Shown here in pieces: positions 47,171-58,284 of a stretch of DNA of 64,000 bases. The notes under the pieces were generated by a model. The model was not told the origin of the DNA and did no database searches. It saw only the letters and a list, made by a program, of their open reading frames with translations. This stretch comes from Theobroma cacao (lineage: Eukaryota > Streptophyta > Magnoliopsida > Malvales > Malvaceae): contig NC_030852.1 in the NCBI RefSeq assembly GCF_000208745.1, forward strand, positions 12,924,384 through 12,988,383. Reading direction: 5' to 3'. Each line of letters begins with the position of its first letter. Within the stretch, counting starts at the first letter, position 1. Both the position numbers and the translations under genes were made by a program.

Positions 47171-47249
47171 AAAATAACTTCAATTTTGCAATTAAGCCTT
47201 CAATATTATAAAATAACTTCAATTTTGCAATTAAGCCTTCAATATTATA
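47171..47249. repeat. 39-bp tandem duplication in LTR-E
   Basis: The unit 'aaaataacttcaattttgca' and the following 19 bases occur twice in a row with no visible change, a very recent local duplication. Confidence 0.85.
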
Positions 47250-48262
47250 ACACATTATAATATTGGGCCCATTAATTAATTAAACTCTTTTAATTAAGTC
47301 CTTGGAAATTAAAATCAAAATTAATTTCCTTTATATTTTGCAATCAAGGCCTTATAATTATAACTATTTATAATTATGTCTAAAACTTAATTAAACTCCT
47401 TTAATTAAGTTTATAGAAGTTAATTACCTAGCATGTGATTTAAGTCTAACTTAAATCATCACTCTCTCAATTTAATTCAAATGCAATCATTGTGTGTGAC
47501 CCATTAGGTTCCCAACATGTTGGCAATGGAATTGATTAATGACTTGATTGATTAATATAAATTTTAATCAATTAGTTTATAATCAATTCCATAGACCAAG
47601 ATTGACATCTAACAATGCATCATGGCTGTCACGACCCAAATTTCGGGCCATGACCGATGTATGGGCCCAATGGACATAGCCCACTAAGCCCAAGCAAGCC
47701 TATTTACATGATCTGTTCATTACTCCATCAGAATTACTGAAGTCATATTTCATAACTTTGAATCAAAATAATACTAAACATTGCCAACTCATAGTGGCAT
47801 ATCGATCAAGTATATATATATACATTGTCTATAACATGTATCTTAATAATTTACATCAGGGTTGGCTATACATCTTAAGAAGAAGACTCGATTTTCAGCA
47901 AAGAGACTCAGGGCAAATGTACAGCTACTGAATGCTGAGACACCTACCAATAGTCGAATCTATGAGGTCACCTTGACCTAATTACCGACTGCCTCCTGAT
48001 CTGAAAACATGAAGTTGAAAATGGTGAGTATAAACCCAGTGAGTGAACAAGAAGGGAACAAGCAAACATTAAGAAATGTTTAACGAAATCATGATGCATT
48101 AATTTTTCAAAACAATGCAATTTGTTTTAGTTCTTATTAAAACCGATCATGTAAACCCTATATGAGTAAATCACTTTATGAAAAGGGTCCATGCTCAACA
48201 AAGGATTTGGAGAGTGAAAACTTCAATAGCATTCATGCGAATCAGGTCAAATAAACGACGGG

Positions 48263-48643
48263 TTCTCGTTACAGTGGAAAGGCACTCTCGCTGCAGCGAC
48301 ACTTTACTTAAATGATCAACTAGCCGAGGGTTTCTTAACTAGTTGTGGGTTTCTCACCAAACCTCTTCATTTTAAACTTAATTCATTTATTCCTTAATAT
48401 TGGAAGTCCATGCTCAACTATGGTATCAAAGAAATGGAAAATAGAGTAGCAACCAAACCAAATGAGGAGCAAAACAAAAAGTTTTTCACTGCAGCGAGAT
48501 TCAATCTTGCTACACCAAAATTTTTGGTCACAAAACAGAAAGTTTCTCGCTGCAGTGAGAAGCTACAGTAACATTCTCACTGCAACGAGATTTTCGACCA
48601 GCCTTACCCCTCCAACCCGAGAGTTTTTCGCTGCAGCGAGAAA
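48263..48643. repeat. Cluster of six to seven TCTCGCTGCAGCGAGA-type dyads in G3
   Basis: Copies lie at about 48263, 48286-48299, 48484-48499, 48543-48560, 48575-48590 and 48624-48643, with a decayed one near 48505. Several are perfect over 12-16 bp. Spacers are unrelated and of unequal length. Confidence 0.85.
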
Positions 48644-49759
48644 CAGAGCAGTGAGAAAAAAGTTTGCTTCTTTCAAGAAAAAGCCATTTTGCTGAAATGA
48701 CAAAATCAACATAAAACACATAAAGATTTCCAAAGTTCAACATGCCAAATTCATATGCATTTCAAGCATAAACCATATACATGAGTTTTCATTTTCTAGA
48801 CATATATACATATACATACATGGATAAATACCAATACCATTATCATCACATCCAGCTCATGTGCATCCCCCCACATTGTGCACAATCAGTGCCATCGTGT
48901 ACATCCCCCCACATCGTGCACACACACGGTTATAATCATCACACAATATCAACCATCATGCACAACATATATATATATATATATATCTATATATATACCA
49001 ACATAATGTAGTAGTGCATAAATCCATAACAACCGCATGTCACAACATAAAATCAATTTATCAAAGGCTTGTTCCCAAGGCACTTGTTTTTAAGGAAAGC
49101 TGGATAAAATCATTCAAGTATATTGTACAAATAAGTTTACATTCCCAAAACAAATTTTGAAATGCAAGTTCACTCACCGGTATCTTGTTGAACCTTTTGT
49201 TGACTCTACTTCTCTAATTGTCCAAATGGGGCGATGAGGCTTCGTTGGAACCTATTATCACATTAGCATCACCATTAATTCAAGCCACATACTTATAGAT
49301 TCTAAAAGCTATTTCTTGGCTAGCTTCCAATTGCCATTTAAATGGCTATCTATATTCACTACCTTAACCACTCTAAAATGAATAAACATCTTACTATAAA
49401 ACATTCACAAGCCTAATCATTAGCCACCCTCAACATTTAAAATCAACTTTAATTTACCCCTCACCTTGATAGCCTTGAAATTTTGAAATTCTTTCCAATA
49501 GTTTTCCAAGCTATTATAGGGGCTTTCTTTCTCTCTCTAAACACCTAGCTAGTGAGAGAAAGTATGGAAGTGGGATTTTCAAGGGTTTTAAAGTGAGAAA
49601 GTGAAATAGCACAAGGGTTCTAGTCAAAAGGGCACAAAGGTATGAAAATTAGAGCTAGAGAGAGAAAGTTATGAAAGTTTCATATCAAACTTCCATGGAG
49701 GATGGAAGCAACGTGAGATCGAAGAAGAAGAAGGAGAAGAAGCTGTTAAAAGAAAAAGA

Positions 49760-49767
49760 TATTTATA
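49760..49767 (-). promoter_or_regulatory. TATA box of LTR-G copy G3
   Basis: TATAAATA on the minus strand preceded by GAGC, in the same context as the boxes of G1 and G4. Confidence 0.6.
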
Positions 49768-51914
49768 GCTCAAGCTTATCCATTCCACTTGAAATTACGA
49801 AAATGCCCCTTCACAAATTAGCTTGTTCTCTTCCAATCCTTTATGCAATCTTTTACTCTTTTGACACTAGGACAAGGTCCATAATGGTCTAGAAATGCTC
49901 GGGTTCATGAAAACTTAAAAATTTTACCCGAGGTGAAAAATGACCATTTTGCCCCTATTATGAAAATTATTGAAACTTCTAGTTTTCTTCGTGTTTTCAT
50001 CATTACACATCATTTATGTGGTCTTATGCCTATTTAGACCTTAAAATATAATAAAAATTTCTTTTGAGAGCTTACTAGAGGAAATGACAAAACTACCCCT
50101 AGCTCGTGTTATGGCGTTTATACCTAGTTACAAGCCTATAGAGGCTGAGGTCTCACAATGGCCACCCAATTGTTGGGAGAGTCAAAGGGTTCTTTGACAA
50201 CCTTTCAACATACAGTCTATTAGTGTAATTCATTCCCTCATCATATATCCCGGAGATGATAAGAGCTTGGTATAGTGTCTATTATTTTGGACCTCCATAT
50301 TTGTTCCTACAATTATAGCATTAGTTTTATAAAGAGTTATGAAACCTTTTTCATAACCTCCATGTCACCTTGGCCAAGGACTTCAATATGCTAATGTTAA
50401 CCAAGAACTGATAGGATATGTCCTCTAAAACACTTGAGGTAATGATTCCTATCTTGACCACTCATTTGCCTTCACATGCTTTATACTATACCCAAAACAT
50501 CCTGTTTTGGCATCCTTGGTTAGGTACCCGTAGGGATGAAATCAAAGTATAGCACTCCACATATAAGACAATCTGGTGTCTCAAGTCTAGGGAGTATTTA
50601 CACGACTGACACATGAGAAGTGTTGCGTAGACACTAGAGTACCAAATGCACTTCTCATGGTGGGTCATGTTCAGTGAACTTGCTTTCCTAGGCAAGCACC
50701 TATATTCTAGTTCCAAGTATCTCTATACTTCAATCTATGAGATCGATTGTTTACTTCCAAAGTAAAGAACATAGTGTTGGGATGAGCCTTGCAGCCAATT
50801 GGGATTGGTTAAGGCTTGATTCCAATCATGCAACAACATCATTCATGTTGAATGATTAAAGGTTTTCCTTCATCAATAAGACATTTATTATAACAAGTTA
50901 TAAGTCTAATTTGATGAAGTCCATGAGATTAATATGCCTTGCAAGGGAATTGTAATAGGTTGCAGTTATGAGATCCTTATGCATCAAAGCGTAATCTCAA
51001 AATGTTCCTGGTCAATGTATCATTGAGACTGGATATCAATGATACTTAGAGACTGGTACATTCTATGTTCCTTACTTGAGAAGTAAGCAACCGATCTCAT
51101 AGGTTGAAGTATAGAGATACTTGGAACTAGAATGTAGGTGCTTGCCTAGGAGAGCAAGTTCACTGAACATGACTCGCCATGAGAAGTGCATTTGGTATTT
51201 CACTCAAGTGTCTGTGCAATACTTTTCATGTGTTAGTTGTGTAAATACTCCTTAGACTTGAGACACCAGGTTGTCTTATGTGTGGAGTGTTATGCTTTGA
51301 TTTCATCCCTACGGGTGCCTAACCAAGGATGCCAAAATAGGATGCTTTTGGGTATAACATGAAGCATGTGAAGGCAAATGAGTGGTCAAGATAGGAATTA
51401 TCACCCCAAGTGATGTAGGGGACATATCCTAGCTATTCTTGGTTGATATTAGCTTATTGAAGTCCTTGGCCAGGGTGACTTAAAGATTATGAAAGGAGTT
51501 TCATAAGTCTTTATAAAGCTGATGATCAAACTTTAAAAACGAATATGGAGGTCAATAAGAGTAGACACTGTACCATGCTCTTATCATATTCGAGATATAT
51601 GATGAGGGAATGAATTACACTGAAAGGTTGATCACTGAAAGGTTGATCACTGAAAGGTTGAGTCAAACCATTTTGACTCTTCTAACATTTGGGTGGCCAT
51701 GATGGATTGCTAGATCCCACTCTTGGTCTATGAACTCTAGGTAGTTAACTTGATTAATGATAAATTTAAAGTTTATTAAGAATTATATGTTGAGTTCATT
51801 GCTAACATGTTAGAAGCCTAATGGGTCACACACCTAAAATGAATATTGAAAATAAAATGGGAGAGGTGATTAAGTTGGACTTAATCAAATTAGAAGTTAT
51901 GAGCTTCTCAAGCA

Positions 51915-52190
51915 CTTGATTAAAATTGTTTAATTAAGTTATGCCTAATTAATTAAATTGTTTAATTAAATTATTGGACCTAATTAACTAAATTGTTTAA
52001 TTAAGTCATTGGGCCTAATTGATTAAATTAGTTTAATTAAGTCATTTGGCCTAATTGATTAAAATTATTTAATTAAATTGTTGGGCTTAATTAATTAAAT
52101 TGTTTAATTAAGTTATTAGGCCTAATCAATTAAATTAAACAATTAAATTAATTGGGCTTCTTAAGTACTTAATTAAATTATTTAATCAAA
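51915..52190. repeat. TTAATTAA-rich tandem array, about six units of 40-48 bp, in LTR-E
   Basis: Units contain 'taattaaattgtttaattaa' followed by 'gtcattgggcc' or a variant. The block is almost all A and T with regular GGGCC islands. Confidence 0.8.
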
Positions 52191-52252
52191 TGATTGGATT
52201 AATTGGCAATTACAAAATAGTTTTGTAATTAGGGTTTAAAATTAATCTAAGG

Positions 52253-52260
52253 TATAAATA
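52253..52260 (+). promoter_or_regulatory. TATA box of the plus LTR-E
   Basis: TATAAATA within a GGTATAAATACC dyad, about 1.48 kb into the LTR, directly after the TTAATTAA array. Inferred promoter. Confidence 0.5.
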
Positions 52261-53097
52261 CCTTGCTATAGCCTCCAAACAAGATAGTGGAAAACGGCTG
52301 AAAAAAAAAAGAAAAAAAAGTGAACGGCACATTAGAAATTCTTTTGTCTTATTGTTCATTGTGTGAAGAAAAATAGTTTTTCATTCACTTCATTTTTGTG
52401 TGTTCAGCCCCACAATTTTGTGTGGATTTTGAGTTTATGAAACTTATCTTTGCTAGCACATTGTCAAGGCTTAGCACTCCTAATCCTTACAGAAGGATTT
52501 TCTTATTCATTGGTGTGGATCACCATTAGAGGCTGCACAAGGATTCCTTGGACAGCTTTGATTTGCAACAACCGGGCTGAGGTAATTGAGCTTTTCGAAG
52601 GCTGAATTGGTGGTTTAACAAAGGATTCATCAACCTTTGTTATTTAGGTAAAGTGATTTGATCATATACTTTTATTTTTAATTTAATTATGTACTCAATT
52701 TAGCATGAAAGAGATCCTAGGAGGGTGATGCGTAAATTTAATTTTTAAATTTATTTCCGTTGCGTTTTATTTGCATTTGATGCATGATCAGCCCTCACCC
52801 AACACATAGAATATACTAGTCTCTAAGCATAATTGATGTCCAGTCTCAATGATACATTGACCAGGAACATTTTGAGATTATACTTTAATGCATAGGAATC
52901 TCATAACTGCAACCCATTACAGTTTCCTTGCAAGGCATATTAATCTCATGGACTTCATCCAATTAGACTTATAACTCATTATAATTGATGTCTTATTGAT
53001 GAAGGAAAACCTCTAATCATTCAACATGAATGATATTGTTGCATGATTGGAATCAAGCTTTAACCAATCCCAATTGGCTGTAGGGCTCATCCTAACA

Positions 53098-53719
53098 AAA
53101 TTATCCCCTTTTGCCTTATCCTTTTCCTCATATCCACTCACAAAGTCTTTACGACTCACTTTATTTTTCTTCACTATTTTTGTTGCAGATCAATGATAGC
53201 ATTCTCTTGTTAGCAGCTAGTGTCACAAAGACGTGATCCGTTCCTTTTTTGGTAAGTGATCTAACCGCCACTTCAGCCTAGAGGTCGAGTCATGTTCTGT
53301 TGACAAGTCGATCCTTACTTTATGTTATGTTTATGGATTATGAACTCTTTTATGATTATAGCCATTGTTTAACAATTTACGTTATGAATATTATGATTAA
53401 TTGTGCAAAGGTGGCTCAAGAACCTATTTGGACACTCAAAGGTGTTGATGAATGATAGATGGTATTGTGCATGAGATTATGGCACTCTAATGGTTATATG
53501 AAATGAATGCACTTACACTACATATGTTGAGAAGTTCCATAACTATGTATTGTTACCTATGGATGCATGCATGTGTATGATCTTGTCTGCTTTATGTATA
53601 GTGATTATAGATAATTGGCCAAATTATGAATAAATGTAAGGAGGCTTTATTTGGCCGAGCGAGCTATACCCACAGGGTTCACGTGTTGATCATGTCCCAC
53701 CTTAAAACAGGATGTGACA
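53098..53719 (+). mobile_element. LTR-F end (3' part), host of the minus LTR-E
   Basis: It resembles 24580-25100 and ends GGATGTGACA at 53719, the same end as G1 at 27611. Its upstream part includes 46592-46635. The sequence that follows (53720 on) is inside a gag gene, so this LTR entered a copia element. The start is not identified, so the duplication (GCCTA at 53720-53724) cannot be confirmed. Confidence 0.6.
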
Positions 53720-53724
53720 GCCTA

Positions 53725-54484
53725 ATCATAACAAATATAAATGCCTTAATAAGAAAAACACTTCAAGGAACTTCAAGAAAAGAGGAATGATGGAAACTTG
53801 GAGTGATAGTGATGACTCACAAGATGTGGAAAATGAAGAAGATGCAAACCTTTGTCTCTTGGCACTTAACGATTACAAGGTATATCCTAGTCCTCATGAT
53901 ATTGATTCTTATGCTCATAATGAAAATGATTATTCTTTTGATGAGTTGCAAGATGCATATGATGACCTAATGTTTGAATTTGAAGAAAAGACTTTGAAAT
54001 ACAAAGGCATTATATCTAATCTCAAAGTTGAAAATGAAAAATTAGTTAAGACTAAGATTGAGCTAGAAAATATGATGAATGGTATGCAAAATGGAATTGA
54101 GTTGTTGTAAAAGAAAGATGATAAATATGACACATTCTCTAAGTTTCAAGATAACCCACAAAAATTGAACGATATGTTGGAGTTACAATGGGCTTTCTTT
54201 AACGAAGAAGGGTTAGGTTATGATTTCACACAAAAAGAACCTTAAAAATTTCTTTGTTAAAAATAATGAAAAGTATGATGAGTTTTCTAGATGCATTTGT
54301 TACATTAAATTTGGACATCTTAATTTATTTTTCCCTTTGAAAGTTGTCTCACAAAGATACAAAGTTGTGACATGGTTTCCAAAAGGAACTAAATCTCCAC
54401 ATGCTAAGGTTGAAAATATTGATGTGGTTTAAAAGAAAACCAAGACTACTAACCCTAAAAGACCTAAGAAAATTTGGAAACTAT
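53725..54484 (+). pseudogene. SIRE-type copia gag, C-terminal part
   Basis: The open frame 53787-54110 starts METWSDSDDSQD, continues with an acidic stretch, NLCLLAL, SFDELQDAYDDLMFEFEE and a coiled coil (about residues 65-105). This order of WSDSD, NLCLMA-like and coiled-coil segments is typical of the gag region after the zinc knuckle in SIRE/Maximus copia elements. After a stop at 54110, further pieces in other frames include a CxC...FGH knuckle remnant lacking two ligand cysteines (about 54295-54330) and a KRPKKIWK-like block (about 54457-54481), also as in SIRE. An F-type LTR cuts it on the left and LTR-D on the right. Confidence 0.8.
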
Positions 54485-55865
54485 TGTTCAATTTACTACC
54501 CACGTAAGTATACGTATCGCAAAGACAATATAATGATGAGTAGAGTGTCAATCCCAGAGGGAATTGAATTAATTCTTACTATTAATTACTAAAATTACAC
54601 ACCCTAATTTTATCCAAACATTAAAAATGGAATTAAAAAGAAAAGCTTAAAAACTAAAACTATTTTAAATTTACTCAGCAAAATTACTATTCAATCTTGA
54701 TTGACTTTTAAACCTAAGATTATGATGTCTATCAATACTTCATCTAATTATTGTTTCTCTTTCTTAACTTGGATTAAGTTGCTAACCTAGAGTCTTAAAT
54801 TATTTACAAGTCTTTGTTGAGTTTCTCATAAAAATATCTTTCCTAGTTAATTTCCTATATATCTATGCAAATTAAATTAAAGATAGATTCAGTAAGTTTG
54901 AGCTCTAATCTTGGTTACGTATGGCTTATAAGGGTATGTTTACCCTATATATTCAAATCAAACCACCTAATCAATTAAGTGTATACGATCATACGCTATT
55001 CTATTCAAGGTTTACCTAAATCTCCTTCGTCAAGGTTTAACCTAAGTTTTTAATTCAATCTAATTGATGATCAGGCAATTAAAAGCATTAAGAATGAATA
55101 GAATAAACAACTTAAACCCATTAAACATAAGCAAAAGAGAGATAAATAAATCAGACCACGTATTGAGTTCAATCATAATCTTAAACAAATAATTTAGTTC
55201 CCTATCAAGTTACACATCATCATCAAATTAAGTTTAAGCATTTAGATTAACCTAAGAAAAAAAATAAGAGAATAACAAAAGGATGCTAGAACCCAAGAAT
55301 TTATAATCTTGATCTTCCAAATCTTCTTGAATCCTTCAAATTCTTCTCAGCTTCAATGACTTTATGGCTTGATTCTTAACTGTCAATCTGGTGTTTCATT
55401 CCTTGAAAAGTCCTCTGAAAGGTTGTTTTTATAGGGTTTTGAAGTTAGGCCAAGTTTAATGAAAACGAAGTCAATTCCAACTAGGATTTCCTTATCAAAC
55501 TACATGGGTCGTGGCCTTGACCTATTAATTAGTAGAAATCGTAATTGCTCTAGGACTGCTACAATGCTTCAAATTCCATAAGATGTTTAATCAATTTCTA
55601 AGGTGAATTGGGAAAATTAGTAAACATAAAAGTTGTATCTCTTTCTCTTATCTTTACAATGGTCTAAGAATCATCTCATTTGGAGTTCTGTAAAGAGAGT
55701 CGAAATACCAAAGCATATATAGTGAAAATTTGCACCTCAAAATTGCTTTCCTTTTACTATTAAAATTCTTCTTTCATTAAACTCTTACAAAAGCACAATT
55801 AATATCAATAACAACTTATCTTAATCACATTAATGAAAAATTAAGCAATAAATTAACTAAAATTA
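54485..55865 (-). mobile_element. LTR-D copy D3, entered by LTR-G copy G4
   Basis: The left edge TGTTCAATTTAC is the complement of the D end GTAAATTGAACA; 'gtatacgtatcgc' and 'gagtagagtgtcaatccca' follow, as in D1 and, inverted, D2. The D start is not reached: sequence passes into LTR-G at 55866, so the rest should lie beyond the window. It is inserted in the copia gag. Confidence 0.75.
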
Positions 55866-57144
55866 TGTGAGACCTTGATCTTTATAGACTCGTAGCTAGA
55901 AGTAGATGTGATATCATGGACTAGGGGTAATTCGTCATTTCCTTAGTGAGCCCCTAGAAGCATGCTTTCAAACAATATTAAGGCCTAAGTAAGCCTAAGG
56001 CATAAATGAATGATGAAAATAAGGATAAAATGACAAAAGAGATAGAAATAATGATGATTTCCAAGGTAGGGGCAAAATGGTCATTTTTTATCTCGGGTCA
56101 AAATTTTTAAGTTTTTGTGAACCAAAGTATTTTTAGACTATTATGGACTTTGTCTCAATGTCAAAAGAGTAAAAAGATTGCACAAAGGATAGGAGGAAGA
56201 CAAAGCCAACTTGTTAAGGGCATTTTCATAATTTAAGTGGAGTTGGATAAGCTTTAGCTATAAATATCATTTTCCAGCAGCTTTTTCTTCTTCTTCCTCC
56301 CATGTCACGTTTCTTTCATCTTCCATGGAAGCTTGTTTTGAAACCTCCATAACTTCTCTCAAATTAGCTCCAATTTTCATGCTTTTGTACACCTTTTCAT
56401 ATAACCTTTTGTGCTCTTTCACTCTCTCACTTTAAAAGCCTTGAAAAGTCTTACTTCCATACTTCCTCTCACTAGCTAGGCGTTTTAGAGAGAGAAAGAA
56501 GGAGCTTCTATAATAGCTTGAAAATTTTTAGAAAGAAACTCAATTACAAAGCTACCAAGGTGAGTAGTGAATTAGAGTTGATTTTTTTAAGTTGTTGAAA
56601 ATGGCTAGTGGATAGATTTGTGAATGTTTTGTAGTTGAGGATATTTATTCATCTTTAGTGTGAATAGAATAGTGAAAGTAAATAGCCGCTTAATGGCAAT
56701 TGGAAGGTAGTTAGGGATAACTAGTAGAACATGATTTAGGAGATAGCTTTTAGAATTATAGTTATGTGAATTGAGTTAATTATGATGCTAATGTGATGAT
56801 AAGTTCCAACGAAGCCCCACCGCCCCATTTGGACCATTAGAGGAAGTTGGAGTTGGGTAAAGATTTAACAAATATCAGTGAGTGAACTTCCATTAAAATG
56901 ATTTGGGGTAAATGTGTAAATATTTGAGTGAATTACTTGAAAGGTTTTAATTGTCTTTTTCTTTAAAATGTATATGGGAACAAGCTTTTAATGAAACGTT
57001 TTGCTTTGTAAAATGTGACTGTGATGAGTCCACATACTCCTTTATTTCATTAGTATACATACATGTGTGTTATGCCTTGATAGATAATATCGTGTAATAA
57101 GTATGACCATGCGTGTGTGGTGTGGGAGACCACATGTCGGTAAT
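55866..57144 (+). mobile_element. LTR-G copy G4, 5' half, entered by element H2
   Basis: It starts TGTGAGACCTTG and is collinear with G1 from the 'gtcaaaagagtaaaaagattgcac' block on, up to 'gtgtgggagaccacat' at 57121. There it is interrupted by the copia-type LTR at 57145. Candidate duplications are AATTA (55861-55865) for G4 and GTAAT (57140-57144) for H2; both partners lie beyond the window. Confidence 0.8.
56259..56266 (+). promoter_or_regulatory. TATA box of LTR-G copy G4
   Basis: TATAAATA preceded by AGC and followed by 'tcattttccagcagc', as in G1. Confidence 0.6.
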
Positions 57145-58267
57145 TGTTGGTCTCAATAATATGTGCTAGAAGGGGGGTGAATAGCACAAATTTTCTCTTT
57201 CAAAAATTGTCTTTAAGTGTAGACAAAGGTGAGACAAATGAAGGATAGAAAAATGAGACAAAAACAAAGTAAACAAGATAGCATAATTTAGAGTGGTTCG
57301 GTCCAAGACCTACATCCACTACCTTGATTATCCAACCAAGGATTTTCCCAACAAATTCACTAAGAATTGGTGAAATTCACAAGCTTTCACCAAGCTTTAC
57401 AATGGCTTTTACAAGGCTCAGCCAAAACCTTTTACTCTAGTTTTTCGCGGGCTAAACTAAAACCCAAAGTGGTTTTTCCAAGGCTCAACCACAACCTATA
57501 ACGATCAAGCTATTCCAAGCTTGAATAACCCCTTATAGTGACTTCCTCACTTTAAGAATACACGAAAAGAAGTAGAAGAAAGTACCTATGATCACAAGTT
57601 GATCTAAATGGTACAAGGTTGAGTGCAGAATACAAGTACAAAGAATGGGCGTTAAGGTGCAGTAGGGTACAAGAGAGATTTTTTGGTTTTTCAGATCTTA
57701 TGTGGTTCAAATCTCTCTAACTCTTCTCAAAGATATTTTTCTAATTGTTGGAGGACTCTTTTATACTTGAAAAAACATCTCTGATGGCGGTTTGATTGTT
57801 TTCTAGCCGTTGGAGACAGTTGGGAGTCGGTTCTAGTCATTACTCTGTCTTTTAGTGTAGATTTCAAACTTGCAGGCAGAATGCTCTTGGTCGACTAACC
57901 GATATCTTAGTTGACTAAGTTGTCTTTGTTTTCCACTTCCTATCTCTAGTAGTTCTAGCTATAAGCACTTAATCGACTGACTAATTCTTGGTTGACTAAG
58001 TTGTCTCTGTTTCTCAAACTCTTTAGCCCGTTATTTCTCCAATTTAAATCTTGGCCAACCAACATTCTTCCTTATTCAACTAATGAGGTTCCTCCTTGTT
58101 AATCAGTCATGTCTCATCATTTTTATCTCTCTTTTTTTTTTTGATATACCCTTTGAAAGATTGATTTATTAATTTCATACATTAATTTTTCGGCACACTC
58201 AAGTAGAGGTATTAGACACAAATGAATGGGAATTTTTTATTATCATCAAAAACTAATGGAGCCAACA
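57145..58267 (-). repeat. 3' LTR of element H2
   Basis: It runs TGTTGGCTCC...GAGACCAACA on the minus strand, 1,123 bp. It has a TATA box, then 'gtggatgtaggtcttggacc' and 'cgaaccactctaaatt', and a C-run 'ttcacccccccttctagcac' before the end. These are hallmarks of SIRE/Maximus-type copia LTRs. Confidence 0.82.
57759..57765 (-). promoter_or_regulatory. TATA box of LTR H2
   Basis: TATAAAA on the minus strand about 500 bp into the LTR, in the sequence AAGTATAAAAGAGTCC. Confidence 0.5.
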
Positions 58268-58284
58268 ATCTCCCTCTTTTTGAT
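58268..58284 (-). other. Polypurine tract of element H2
   Basis: AAAAAGAGGGAGAT directly precedes the LTR start TGTTGGC on the minus strand. A second purine-rich copy, AAAGAGGGGGAG, lies near 59017-59004. Confidence 0.8.

Larger units (their letters stand above)
47627..50157 (-). mobile_element. Solo LTR-G copy G3 inside LTR-E
   Basis: The left edge is TGTCACGACCC and the right edge GGTCTCACA; on the minus strand it runs TGTGAGACCTC...GGGTCGTGACA, 2,531 bp. The perfect duplication ATGGC lies at 47622-47626 and 50158-50162. It contains a TATA box (49760-49767), two 37-bp units near 48868-48928, and a cluster of TCGCTGCAGCGA dyads. No gene. Confidence 0.93.
50775..52804 (+). mobile_element. 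Solo LTR-E (plus) inserted into an LTR-E of opposite orientation
   Basis: The unit runs TGTTGGGATGAGCC...CTCACCCAACA, 2,030 bp, with the perfect duplication CATAG at 50770-50774 and 52805-52809. It is the intact reference copy of LTR-E. It contains a TATA box at 52253-52260, three 17-bp repeats near 51620-51660 and an array of TTAATTAA-rich units at 51915-52190. The host is the minus LTR-E at 46636-53097. No internal domains, so it is a solo LTR. Confidence 0.93.
46636..53097 (-). mobile_element. Old solo LTR-E (minus), split by LTR-G and by a plus LTR-E
   Basis: Segments 46636-47626, 50163-50774 and 52810-53097 read as one minus LTR-E of about 1.89 kb, from TGTTAGGATGAGCC at 53097 to the left edge at 46636. 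The duplication AAATT lies at 46631-46635 and 53098-53102. The terminal CCAACA has decayed on the left. A 39-bp tandem duplication lies at 47171-47249. The small open frames are chance. Confidence 0.82.

Noticed and set aside
50775..53097. DNA transposon with 300-bp terminal inverted repeats
   Set aside because: The inner unit 50775-52804 has its own CATAG duplications, and the right arm is the continuation of an older minus LTR-E with AAATT duplications.
57165..57200. Start of a plus-strand element at 'aggggggtgaatagcac'
   Set aside because: The polypurine tract at 58268-58284 and the LTR edges show that the LTR reads on the minus strand, so this is its 3' end.
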